A stretch of DNA of 26,930 bases from JBBDWJ01 sp040902925 (GTDB lineage Bacteria > Acidobacteriota > Terriglobia > Bryobacterales > UBA6623). The notes beneath the pieces were generated by a model. It was not told the DNA's origin. It did no database searches and saw only the letters and a program-made list of their open reading frames with translations. Numbering within the stretch: position 1 is the stretch's first letter; every line of letters starts with the position of its first letter. The stretch spans positions 1 to 26,930 of the forward strand of contig JBBDWJ010000181.1 of NCBI GenBank assembly GCA_040902925.1, in the 5' to 3' direction. Shown piece by piece: positions 8,313-16,846 of this stretch. Made by a program: the position numbers and the translations under genes.

Positions 8313-9488
8313 CTAGTCTGAATCCACAACAGCATCCACTACGTTCAAAAGCGACCGGGCCGCCTCCGCCCAACTAAGCCGAGCCGCCGCTAAGCGAGCA
8401 GCGTCCCCCATGCGGACGAGCAGAGCATCATCCTCCAACAACCGCACCATCCCTTCACGAATTTCCGCGGTACGGTAAGGCTCCACCACCAGCGCGCCTT
8501 CCCCCAGCAACTCCGGAATGGGACTATTTCTGGTCACCAGCACCGGAAGTCCGCAAGCGGCAGCTTCGACCGCCGGCAAGCCATAGCCCTCCATCAACGA
8601 AGGCAGCGCCAGAAAAGCGGAGCAGTTCAGCAAACCAACGAGTTCTTCATCCGCAACGAATCCCGTGAAGACGACGCGAGACGTCAACCCGCGTTCCTCA
8701 ACAAGCCGCCGCAGCCGCGCGTACTCGGAATAGAAAACGTCGCCCGAATAGTCGCCAACCAGAGCCAGCATCACATCGGCAAAACGCTGCTCCGCCGCAA
8801 CTTTTGCGAACGCATCGAGTAAGCGAGCCAGATTCTTGTGAGGGCCAAAGCCGCCGACGTAGGTGACAATCCTGGACCCAGGGCTCAAGCCGAGATCGCG
8901 AAGTTTCGGGGACATCTCCGGGTTAGTCAGGGGCCGAAAGACAGGGTCCGGCGCCTCACCAACAACAGCCACCGACTCCGAAGAAAGCCCGAACTGCTCA
9001 ACCAACGCACGCCGCGAGTATTCCGAAACCGTCAATACGCGATCGGCCTGCGCCAGCCCCAGCGTCGATTTCAGTTGCCAACGAACGCGGCTCCCGAGAG
9101 TCGGGAAAATATAGCGCGGAAGCCGCTCCGCGATAACGTCGTGGATCATCAGCAGCTTCGGTGCGAAAGTCCAGGTCGGCACCCAACTGTAAATCGTTGG
9201 GAACAGCAAAACATCGAGTGGCGCCGCCGACATCGCGCCTCCCAACGCCAACATATCACCAACGGACCGGGCGCCATTCGCCCCGGCGGCCTGCAAAGTC
9301 TGGCGCCGCGTGGAGGCCGCTGCAACCTCGCAAGCCTCTGGAAAAGGGAAAGGGGATTCCCCCACGAAGTCGGTGAACAACACAAAACGGTGCGGGCTGA
9401 GCTGTGCAGCCGCTGTGATGAGGCCGCGCAAATGCCGGCCATAGCCGCGGCGTTGCGTCCAGCAAGTTGCATCAACCCCAATGAGCAT
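8313..9488 (-). CDS. Glycosyltransferase, GT4 family (GT-B fold)
   Basis: This 391-residue enzyme has the GT-B two-Rossmann architecture of GT4 retaining glycosyltransferases. Visible motifs are the N-terminal GVDATCWTQRRGYGRHL (4-20), VGGFGPHKN (211-219) at the start of the sugar-nucleotide domain, and E300-x7-E308 in MEGYGLPAVEA, the EX7E motif that binds the donor. The start is taken at the ATG 9486-9488, where the family sequence begins; the frame is open to a TTG at 9533, giving a family-atypical MTDERISQLTDQRTA extension. No clear ribosome site precedes 9488. A dyad GATCAG-N8-CTGATC (9500-9519) sits 11 bases upstream. It is last in a minus-strand cluster of glycan genes and is preceded by an octamer repeat (9665-9728). 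Donor and acceptor sugars cannot be predicted. Confidence 0.9.
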   Translation of the reverse strand: MLIGVDATCWTQRRGYGRHLRGLITAAAQLSPHRFVLFTDFVGESPFPFPEACEVAAASTRRQTLQAAGANGARSVGDMLALGGAMSAAPLDVLLFPTIYSWVPTWTFAPKLLMIHDVIAERLPRYIFPTLGSRVRWQLKSTLGLAQADRVLTVSEYSRRALVEQFGLSSESVAVVGEAPDPVFRPLTNPEMSPKLRDLGLSPGSRIVTYVGGFGPHKNLARLLDAFAKVAAEQRFADVMLALVGDYSGDVFYSEYARLRRLVEERGLTSRVVFTGFVADEELVGLLNCSAFLALPSLMEGYGLPAVEAAACGLPVLVTRNSPIPELLGEGALVVEPYRTAEIREGMVRLLEDDALLVRMGDAARLAAARLSWAEAARSLLNVVDAVVDSD

Positions 9489-9499
9489 GGCAGTCCGTT

Positions 9500-9519
9500 G
9501 ATCAGTTAATTGGCTGATC
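9500..9519. promoter_or_regulatory. Dyad upstream of the GT4 start (possible operator)
   Basis: A perfect 6-base inverted repeat (GATCAG, 8-base AT-rich spacer TTAATTGG, CTGATC) lies 11 bases upstream of the chosen ATG. It fits the size of a repressor dimer site, but it lies inside the frame of the possible longer gene product from 9533, and no known operator matches. Evidence is limited to symmetry and position. Confidence 0.3.
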
Positions 9520-9664
9520 CGTTCATCCGTCAACTGGCGGACCCCTCGCTGGGGACGAGCTTGATGAACGGTCTATTGATATTCTTGCGCGATCGGGGGA
9601 GTTAGCGCGCAGGGAAGGAGAATCATCAGCGCCGGTAACAACTTTCCAGCTATGGCGCCGCGCG

Positions 9665-9728
9665 GATCAACCGATCAACCGATCAACCGATCAACCGATC
9701 AACCGATCAACCGATCAATCGATCAACG
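9665..9728. repeat. Octamer tandem repeat, GATCAACC x8
   Basis: Eight head-to-tail 8-base units cover 64 bases: six perfect GATCAACC copies, then GATCAATC and GATCAACG. Each unit contains GATC. The array lies in the 243-base gap between two same-strand glycosyltransferase genes, ending two bases before the GT2 stop (9731) and about 177 bases upstream of the GT4 start. Because 8 is not a multiple of 3, slippage would shift any frame crossing the array, but neither neighbouring gene extends into it. Slippage could change spacing or RNA structure in the leader of the GT4 gene. Confidence 0.95.
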
Positions 9729-9730
9729 GC

Positions 9731-10636
9731 CTAACGTACCTCCGCCAGGCTCCCGCCGTCCCCGCGCAGCATCCCGGCGACTTCCCCGGCAATGCCGATC
9801 CACAGGAAACCAACCATCATCGGCAAGCCGGCCAGCAGCTCGCGGCGGTTGCGGCCCTTGCGCCACACCAAGAAGGCGGTACGCAGCGGCAACAGCCACG
9901 GCAGGACCACCAGAGCGCCGGCGGCGTGTACCCATCGATGGAGTACGCCCCAACTCCTCGAACGCATCGCCGCGATCGATCGCAGAAACAAATACCGCTG
10001 CCGCCGGAACTCGCGGCGATCAAAAGGATTGCGGTGCAGCAACGTCATCCCCGGGTGGATGCGAACCGCGAAACCCCTCCGCTGCAGTTCATCGAGCAGA
10101 TGGTTTTCCCACAATTCGCCAAAGCGGTCGTCTTCAAGTGGCAGAAGCGAGCGCTGGAAGCTGACATTGCCGCCAGCCACCCCACGCGCTTTCTGCGCCG
10201 ACATCGGCGGCATCAAAGGCGCGTACTCAGTGAGATAAAAGGCCCAATCGAAAACGGTGGACGTGCTGCCATTCTCAACCGGGCCCCCAATGACGCCTTC
10301 TTTTTCACCCTGGTATTGGCGATGCGCGAACAAAACTTCCTCGGCCCAGGTCCGTGGCAGCATCGAGTGGTCTTCAATCAACGCCACCACCGGCGCCGTC
10401 GCTTTCTTCAGGCCGATCCAACGCAGTTGAGGAATCGTAGCGTTGCCAAGGCCGCTGACGATGCTGACTTCGGGGAAACGCTCTCGAACCACTGCGGCTG
10501 TGTCGTCGGGCAAACGGTCGCAAACAATGACCTCGATCGCTTGGCGAATGGATTGCTGCTCGACGCGCTCCAGGCAAGGCAGCAGAAACTGCTTGCCGTT
10601 AACCGAGGGAATCACGATGGAGAGGTCGGGAGGCAT
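9731..10636 (-). CDS. Glycosyltransferase, GT2 family, membrane-anchored
   Basis: The 301-residue product begins with the GT2 opening LSIVIPSVNGKQFLLPCLERV (5-25) and a GT-A core. In place of a clear DxD there is an acidic VALIEDHSM segment (84-92, E88-D89-H90) where the metal-binding motif is expected. GGNVSFQRSLL (155-165) matches the acceptor-loop region, and D169-D170 follows shortly after. Two hydrophobic segments, about 238-258 and 268-288, suggest C-terminal membrane anchoring. The ATG at 10634-10636 is chosen because AAGGAA lies nine bases before it; the frame stays open to a TTG at 10663. It probably transfers a sugar from a nucleotide donor onto a lipid-linked or surface glycan at the inner membrane. 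The substrate is unknown. Confidence 0.85.
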   Translation of the reverse strand: MPPDLSIVIPSVNGKQFLLPCLERVEQQSIRQAIEVIVCDRLPDDTAAVVRERFPEVSIVSGLGNATIPQLRWIGLKKATAPVVALIEDHSMLPRTWAEEVLFAHRQYQGEKEGVIGGPVENGSTSTVFDWAFYLTEYAPLMPPMSAQKARGVAGGNVSFQRSLLPLEDDRFGELWENHLLDELQRRGFAVRIHPGMTLLHRNPFDRREFRRQRYLFLRSIAAMRSRSWGVLHRWVHAAGALVVLPWLLPLRTAFLVWRKGRNRRELLAGLPMMVGFLWIGIAGEVAGMLRGDGGSLAEVR

Positions 10637-10764
10637 AGGGACCGCTTCCTTTGGACGAACCAAAGCCGCCAGGGTAAGCCGGCATTCCCCGCTTTGTCGC
10701 TAGGCCCTGATTAGGGAGAGTCCGGGGTAGGGCGCGACATGTCGCGTCCGCAAACAACTCGCCT
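10637..10764. other. Spacer with a 14-base perfect palindrome
   Basis: Between the methyltransferase stop and the GT2 start lies CGCGACATGTCGCG (10733-10746), a perfect 14-base palindrome, and a small CCCT-GATT-AGGG hairpin (10705-10716). The palindrome sits near the start of the spacer as transcribed, about 19 bases past the methyltransferase stop, so it could be an operator or an RNA hairpin with a tight loop. Nothing else is recognisable here. Confidence 0.5.
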
Positions 10765-11562
10765 TCAGCGGGATTCGCACCGCGGGCCCTTTCGCGCCAG
10801 GCAAATCAACGTGTGGCCAAGGCCCAGCCGCAAACCTGCCCGCACAACAAGCCGCCGCTCAAGCGCCCAATACTTCCTCAGCAGGCTCCCTTTCCAACCC
10901 GCTCCGTCGTACGGATTCAGGGCCAGCCCGACGTCGCCTTGCGGCCGCGGCCTGCTGAGCGCTCTCAAATCGGCCAAAAGGCTCGGCAGCCAGTTGACCC
11001 GGGCCATGAATTCGACTTCGAAGCCGCCGTCTTCAAGAGCCGCCGATAGGGTCGCGGGCACCCACTGACGGTAATCGGCCGTATCCTGGTGCCTCTTGCC
11101 GGGCAAGCCTCGCCGCGCGGCCGTGCGCACCAGCAGCCGTCCGTCCGGCAGCAAGACGCGAGCGAATTCCCGCAGCGTCCGTCCGGCGTCGGCTGCGGCA
11201 AGATGCTGCAGCACATCGTGGCACACCACGACATGGAATTCCGCGGCGCCGAAGGGCAGTTCGCCGGTGTCGGCAACCGCCAGCCGTTGGAGTCCCAAGG
11301 CGCGAGCCGCCTGAAGCCCATAGGGGGATACATCAAAGCCCGTCAGCTCGGGCCCGTCAAATTTGGCGCCGCATTCGCGGAGGAACAGCCCCGTCCCGCA
11401 GCCGGCGTCGAGCACTTTGGGGCGCTGCACGCCGCCGAGGCCGCGCCTCAGCAGATCGAACGAGAGCCGGCGCATCGCCTTGGCCCACGGGTGCCGCGCT
11501 TCGACAGCTTTCAGGCGCTCATAGTATTCGGGGCTGAGGATCTTGGGCGCCGCTTCACTCAT
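10765..11562 (-). CDS. Class I SAM-dependent methyltransferase
   Basis: This 265-residue protein has the class I methyltransferase core. Motif I is VLDAGCGTGLF (50-60), followed by TGFDVSPYGL (motif II region), DTGELPFGAAEFHVVVCHDVLQH (motif IV region) and VLLPDGRLLVRTA (post-IV strand). The sequence resembles UbiE/Methyltransf_11-type small-molecule methyltransferases. The ATG at 11560-11562 was preferred over an upstream TTG at 11607 because the longer form adds a low-complexity leader; neither has a strong ribosome site. It lies 46 bases after the stop of a GT2 gene in the same minus-strand cluster, so methylation of a glycan or glycan precursor is the likely role, by context only. The substrate is unknown. 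Confidence 0.88.
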   Translation of the reverse strand: MSEAAPKILSPEYYERLKAVEARHPWAKAMRRLSFDLLRRGLGGVQRPKVLDAGCGTGLFLRECGAKFDGPELTGFDVSPYGLQAARALGLQRLAVADTGELPFGAAEFHVVVCHDVLQHLAAADAGRTLREFARVLLPDGRLLVRTAARRGLPGKRHQDTADYRQWVPATLSAALEDGGFEVEFMARVNWLPSLLADLRALSRPRPQGDVGLALNPYDGAGWKGSLLRKYWALERRLVVRAGLRLGLGHTLICLARKGPRCESR

Positions 11563-11608
11563 CGAGCTGTTGGCTTGGCGCCCAGGTACCACTTCCCGAC
11601 GGCGCAAA

Positions 11609-12976
11609 TCAGTCGGTCGACACGGTCGCCTGTTTGGTGTTCTTCACTCGCGGCGTTTTCTTCCGCGACCAATGAAGAATCGTGCCGGCCATAAACGAGA
11701 CGCCATTGTAGAAATGGTAGAGCAGGTGGAATGGAATCGCCGCGGCCGCGAAAAAGATGTTGTGGCGGCCCCTCAGAAAAACATAGAACTGCGAGTTGAG
11801 GAAGATAATGACGATCAGCAGCAGACTGGGGACAATCACCAGCGGGTGCAGCGGCATGAAGCTCAAAATGTAAAGCGTAGCGCCGCCGGTCAGCACGCCG
11901 ACCAGCCTGGAATAGATCGTCTTCGATCGGCTGTTGGGCCGGTTGATGAGAAAGCGATGCTGCAGGAACAGCATGGCCATTGCTACCAGCAGCGGAGGTA
12001 TCGGCGCCGTCATGTCGTGCCACCAGGCCATCAACATCGTTGCGGCCAGCGACAGGCCGATCCAGATCACCTGGCGCCCATGGTTCTTCCGCAGCGTCCA
12101 GCCATGGAACCAGTAGTTGGTCATCAGCAGCAGCGTCAGAAACAACAGCGGGACCAGGTACAGCCCCTGGAAGTAAATCGCGACGCCGGTAACCGAAAGC
12201 ACCAGCAGATAAACCAGCGCGACGCTGATGCGCTGCGAGATCTGCAGGTTGAGATCCGGCGGCATGTTCGTGTCGCGCCAGATCAGCTCTGTCCAAGGGA
12301 TGCCGCGGTCGAAGATGTCGGTGCGCAGCAGACGCCAGAAGGTCCACGCCTTGAGGTGCTTCACCTGGAGCTGCTTGTCGAGCACGATCTTGCAGCCGTC
12401 GGCTTTCAAGCGGTAACCCAGCTCGATGTCTTCGATCGCGGGACGCTTGTAGTCTTCGCTGAAGCCGCTGTAGCGCAGGAAAACATCGCGGCGGATCGCG
12501 CCGCAGCCGCTCCAGAACGTCGACGCCACGTCGCTGCCTTGCTGATGCACGAAGTGGTGGAACAGATTTTTGTACTGCGAAAGAAAATCCGCTTGCTGCG
12601 GCCGGTCGTCGTAGGACCCAATCAGCGCGTCGAGTTGGGCGTCGGCGGCGAAATGGTCCGCTACGCGCCGTAACGTGTCGGGCGCGACACAGACGTCGGA
12701 GTCGATAAAAAACAAAATGTCGCCGGTCGCCTTGGCCGCCCCCGCGTTGCGCGCCGCGGCCGGCCCCGTGTTGGTCTTTTGCCGGATTACGAAACAGCCG
12801 GCGGCTTCGGCCGCTTTGGCCGTGTCATCGGTCGAAGCGTCGTCGACGACGATACATTCGTGATAGGGATAAGTGGAGTGATTCAACGCCGCCAGGCAAA
12901 GCTCCAGATCACGGAAGCTGTTGTGCGCCGGAACCACCACCGAGATCCGCAGCGCCGGTAAGCTTTGTTGAATCAA
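11609..12976 (-). CDS. Glycosyltransferase, GT2 family with multi-pass membrane region
   Basis: The 455-residue protein has a GT2 GT-A domain (about 10-230): ISVVVPAHNS (11-20), VVDDASTDDT (43-52), the DxD at D92-S-D94, FWSGCGAIRR (154-163) and E182-D183 in IEDIELGYRL, the catalytic-base position. Hydrophobic segments follow in about 250-290, 305-320, 330-345, 365-395 and 415-430, so it is anchored in the inner membrane. It probably transfers a sugar to an undecaprenyl-linked or similar acceptor. The start is a TTG at 12974-12976; no ATG in frame lies between it and the conserved core, and an adjacent out-of-frame ATG runs into a stop after two codons. It is the second gene of the five-gene cluster. 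A -35/-10-like pair lies immediately upstream (12983-13011). Confidence 0.88.
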   Translation of the reverse strand: MIQQSLPALRISVVVPAHNSFRDLELCLAALNHSTYPYHECIVVDDASTDDTAKAAEAAGCFVIRQKTNTGPAAARNAGAAKATGDILFFIDSDVCVAPDTLRRVADHFAADAQLDALIGSYDDRPQQADFLSQYKNLFHHFVHQQGSDVASTFWSGCGAIRRDVFLRYSGFSEDYKRPAIEDIELGYRLKADGCKIVLDKQLQVKHLKAWTFWRLLRTDIFDRGIPWTELIWRDTNMPPDLNLQISQRISVALVYLLVLSVTGVAIYFQGLYLVPLLFLTLLLMTNYWFHGWTLRKNHGRQVIWIGLSLAATMLMAWWHDMTAPIPPLLVAMAMLFLQHRFLINRPNSRSKTIYSRLVGVLTGGATLYILSFMPLHPLVIVPSLLLIVIIFLNSQFYVFLRGRHNIFFAAAAIPFHLLYHFYNGVSFMAGTILHWSRKKTPRVKNTKQATVSTD

Positions 12977-12982
12977 GCCATT

Positions 12983-13011
12983 AGTCTACGCGCCCCGCTA
13001 GGGGTTTGCAA
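12983..13011 (-). promoter_or_regulatory. Possible sigma-70-type promoter just before the GT2 gene
   Basis: On the minus strand TTGCAA (13006-13011), a 17-base spacer and TAGACT (12983-12988) resemble -35 and -10 boxes. The spacer carries an internal CCCC-TAGC-GGGG dyad. The predicted transcription start would fall near 12976, at the TTG start codon, implying a leaderless or nearly leaderless transcript. Similarity is moderate and chance is possible in this GC-rich DNA. Confidence 0.25.
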
Positions 13012-13114
13012 TAGAAATGGGGCCCAGGGCGGCCGTGTTTGCCGTCCTCGGTCAGCGTGGCCGTGGGCTTATAACCCGATGAACAGCCAAGGATTGCGGT
13101 CCGCGCCAGGTCGC

Positions 13115-14137
13115 TTATTCGACCCTCGGAGAAGGCCGCTTGATGCAGACCGCCTGGAAGTAGGGTGTTACCGCGTAGAGACCCGAGCGTAGGGCCGGCA
13201 GGCCTCGCGCCGTTTCGTAAAACCGGGCTGCCCGGCGCTTCCATGGCGAAAACGACTCGGCCTCGCGCCGCCCGACGGCAGGCAGGCGAATCTCGCACGA
13301 CCCCGCAAAGCAACCTCGCAGCAGACGCCGCAGCGTCCAAAACGAAAATAAGCGAATATTCTCATAGGCCACGCCGAGCTTGCGGCGTACATGGCGCACC
13401 GCCCAACTTCGAGGCCAATAGCCCAGGCCCCAAACTCCCACATGGGGTTCCGGGGTCAGGCTGAAGCGGTTGGGAGTCGAGAGATAGAAACCGCCGCCCG
13501 GCAGCAGCACGCGGGCGACCTCGTCGACCGTCGCCGACGGATCGGCAACGTGCTCCAGAGAGTCGGCCGCCAAAGCCGCTCCAAACGTTGATGCCCTAAA
13601 CGGCAAACATTCCGACTGCGCCGCCACCAGCAATGCTGTCTGGCCGGATTCGCTCAAGTGCTTACGGGCGAGGACCAACTGCGCTAGGGAAAGATCGATG
13701 CCTGCGGCGATGCTGAAGTGCTCTCCCGCCGCCCGGAGGTAGCGGCCCAGGCCACAGCCGACATCGAGCAGAGCTTCGGTTTCGGGATGAACCCGGCGGC
13801 CGGCGAGCTCCGCGAGAGCCGCCTCCGCTTGTTCGCCCTCCACCTCGAAATGCGCCATGTGGCGGGCATGCAATTGGTCGTTCGCGGGCGGGTCGAGCTT
13901 GTAGTAGTAAGCCAGCAGCTCACGGAAATCCAGGCGCCCTTCCTGCTGATGCAGCAGCTCGGCCAGATAGAGATCCTTGGTAGCGTCAAACCCGGCCGGC
14001 GTTTGGAGCCGCAAGTCCGGCAATCCCACCGGGCGGCCGTAAACTCGCGCGCAACGCGGGCAGCGGCTGCCTTCCGCGTGTTCCTGCAACGCTTCGTGGC
14101 ACAGCGGACAGCACAACAGAGATTCGGCGGGATTCAC
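13115..14137 (-). CDS. SAM methyltransferase with N-terminal zinc ribbon (Trm112-like)
   Basis: This 340-residue protein joins a four-cysteine zinc ribbon (C10-x2-C13 ... C26-x2-C29) to a class I methyltransferase core with motif I LLDVGCGLGRYL (123-134), then GIDLSLAQL (146-154), CLPFRASTFGAALAADSLEH and VLLPGGGFYLSTPNRF, typical of Methyltransf_11. In known families the Trm112-like ribbon aids substrate recruitment or stability. The start is GTG at 14135-14137, with no strong ribosome site before it. It is first in the five-gene minus-strand cluster (8313-14137) that also holds three glycosyltransferases, so a role in modifying a surface glycan or lipid-linked intermediate is likely, by context only. 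Fusion of a zinc ribbon to such a methyltransferase is common in acidobacterial and actinobacterial genomes. Confidence 0.87.
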   Translation of the reverse strand: MNPAESLLCCPLCHEALQEHAEGSRCPRCARVYGRPVGLPDLRLQTPAGFDATKDLYLAELLHQQEGRLDFRELLAYYYKLDPPANDQLHARHMAHFEVEGEQAEAALAELAGRRVHPETEALLDVGCGLGRYLRAAGEHFSIAAGIDLSLAQLVLARKHLSESGQTALLVAAQSECLPFRASTFGAALAADSLEHVADPSATVDEVARVLLPGGGFYLSTPNRFSLTPEPHVGVWGLGYWPRSWAVRHVRRKLGVAYENIRLFSFWTLRRLLRGCFAGSCEIRLPAVGRREAESFSPWKRRAARFYETARGLPALRSGLYAVTPYFQAVCIKRPSPRVE

Positions 14138-14174
14138 GATTTAGGGCGCCGGGTGCGGTTTGGCGCTCCTTGTA

Positions 14175-14202
14175 TGTTTGCAGTCGGGGTGGGGTGCAAA
14201 CA
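14175..14202. terminator. Second hairpin after rpoD: TGTTTGCA / TGCAAACA
   Basis: An 8-base inverted repeat (TGTTTGCA and TGCAAACA) with a 12-base C-rich loop lies just past the main post-rpoD hairpin. A third copy of the core TGCAAAC is at 14263-14269, directly beside rpoD, so both hairpins are bracketed by the same 7-mer. No U-tract follows. It could be a second stage of a terminator or a transcript-end structure. Confidence 0.35.
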
Positions 14203-14205
14203 AGA

Positions 14206-14259
14206 GGGCCCCGGGAGACCGCTCATCCGGGGGGGAAGCGATGAGGGGTCCCAGGGCCC
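14206..14259. terminator. GC-rich hairpin after rpoD (putative terminator)
   Basis: On the minus strand, reading away from rpoD, GGGCCCTGGGA pairs with TCCCGGGGCCC with one wobble, and an inner CTCATC/GATGAG stem continues it to a C-rich loop. The structure starts 18 bases past the rpoD stop codon. A T-rich tail (TCTTGTTTG) follows but is not a classical U-run. Strong pairing and placement support a terminator. Confidence 0.5.
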
Positions 14260-14276
14260 GTCTGCAAACTGTGTGC

Positions 14277-15800
<1,524 letters not shown>

Positions 15801-16429
15801 ATGTTTGGATATCGGCCGTTGCCTCAATACTTTAGATGCTAAACTGAGCCCAAAGGTTGCTCCTTGGTCACAGACTTTTCTGCGGCGGCGGGGCGCTTCC
15901 TTACCATGCAACAGTTTCGACTACTTTACAGACGCATCAAGACCCGGTTTCGATTCCTTTCTGCCTCGATTCGACCCCTTCTTTTACAACAACCCTTGAA
16001 GATGGTAAGGGCCGCCGGGGGTTAACTCCCATCAGGGGTTCCTGGTAGTGCTTATCGGCTTTTCGCCGTACGCTGGCCGCTGAACAGTCCTGTTACCCAG
16101 CGTACTTCGACCCGATAGCCGGGGATCCTTGGTTCGCGGGGCAGACGCCCTGGTGATGGCTTTGCGGCCTCGCGTGGCCGGCTGACCTATTGATAAGTGT
16201 TAGATAATAAATAGTTTACGTTTTTCCTTCCGTGTTCCATGCTGCCCTGCCGACGCCCTGGCCGCGGACTGCTCTTAACTTTCCCTGCCCGCACGACATA
16301 GGACTAGAGTCGTAAGGACCGCCTGTGGCTCCTTCAACTACTTCCGCACCACCAGGTTCGATAACTCCATCCTGCCCGCTAGCGCCGCACCCGACACCTA
16401 GCGCCCGACACCTGACACCGCCAACCACT
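15801..16429. other. 629-base gene-free stretch upstream of rpoD
   Basis: Between the rpoD start and the anti-sigma stop I see no convincing gene. The content is heterogeneous. An AT-rich pocket lies at about 16190-16225 (TTGATAAGTG...AATAAATAG), unlike the surrounding GC-rich DNA. A long imperfect inverted repeat is at 16053-16117. Two CCCGACACCT units lie 14 bases apart at 16390-16413. If rpoD starts far upstream, much of this would be a long 5' leader; the promoter cannot be placed by eye. Confidence 0.6.
16053..16117. repeat. 65-base imperfect inverted repeat (stable hairpin) upstream of rpoD
   Basis: TATCGG (16053-16058) pairs with CCGATA (16112-16117); TCG (16063-16065) with CGA (16108-16110); GTACGCTGG (16068-16076) with CCAGCGTAC (16097-16105); and AACAG (16083-16087) with CTGTT (16090-16094). 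This gives 23 base pairs over 65 bases in nested order, with small internal loops. It lies about 250 bases upstream of the rpoD start on the transcribed side. It may be a structured leader, a small RNA, a cruciform or a remnant of a REP-like element. Confidence 0.8.
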
Positions 16430-16846
16430 TCAGACTTGCTCCCGGAAAAACCAGCAAAAGGAGACGGCTAGCGCCAACGCCACCGCTATCGCCAGCCAGA
16501 CGACTCGCCACGGGTTCGACGGAGGCAGGGTCAGCCCCAGCGTCGGAAACACCGGTGAGAGTTTTGGTTCGGTGGCCTGCTCATGGCGCCTCCGGTCGTC
16601 CTCCAGGCGCACGGTGACCTCCTGTCTGGCTCGCCGGACGATTTTCCGAATCTGGTCTCGCTCTTCGGCGGTCAACGGCACGCGCGCCAGTCTATCGTCT
16701 TCGCGTAGGTCGCTCAGTACCGCGGCGCACGCCTCGCAGACGCCGAGATGCGCCAGGAACTCCTGCCGCCCCTGCGCATCCAGGCCATCAGCGAGAAAGG
16801 TGTTCATTTGCTCGCTTTTCTCGCATTCAGTTTGCAGTTGGGTCAT
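16430..16846 (-). CDS. Anti-sigma factor with zinc-type (ZAS) motif and one C-terminal TM helix
   Basis: The 138-residue protein has the zinc-associated anti-sigma pattern C8-x24-H33-x3-C37-x2-C40 (FLAHLGVCEAC), which in the family holds the sigma-binding helices. Residues 41-95 are charged and helical. A single hydrophobic helix (about 114-134, RVVWLAIAVALALAVSFCWF) is followed by only four residues. With the ZAS domain in the cytosol, almost nothing would face the periplasm. Its start ATG (16844-16846) overlaps the upstream sigma gene by 20 bases, which implies translational coupling and supports pairing. It presumably holds the neighbouring ECF sigma factor inactive at the inner membrane. 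The signal that releases it cannot be read; C8, C37 and C40 make thiol redox sensing possible. Confidence 0.85.
   Translation of the reverse strand: MTQLQTECEKSEQMNTFLADGLDAQGRQEFLAHLGVCEACAAVLSDLREDDRLARVPLTAEERDQIRKIVRRARQEVTVRLEDDRRRHEQATEPKLSPVFPTLGLTLPPSNPWRVVWLAIAVALALAVSFCWFFREQV

Noticed and set aside
9665..9728. The octamer array as a CRISPR or phage attachment site
   Set aside because: Units are contiguous with no spacers, no cas genes are in the window, and no integrase or duplicated tRNA end is present.
9652..10164. A plus-strand frame starting with repeated STDQPINR residues
   Set aside because: The peptide repeat is only a translation of the octamer array followed by sequence antisense to the GT2 gene.
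11543..12673. A 376-codon plus-strand frame antisense to the multi-pass GT2
   Set aside because: The composition is glutamine- and histidine-rich without domain signatures, as expected for the complement of a membrane-glycosyltransferase gene.
12981..13340. A 119-codon minus-strand frame running past the methyltransferase end into the GT2 upstream region
   Set aside because: Most of it is an out-of-frame reading of the methyltransferase 3' end, whose own C-terminus looks complete; the tail matches no family I know.
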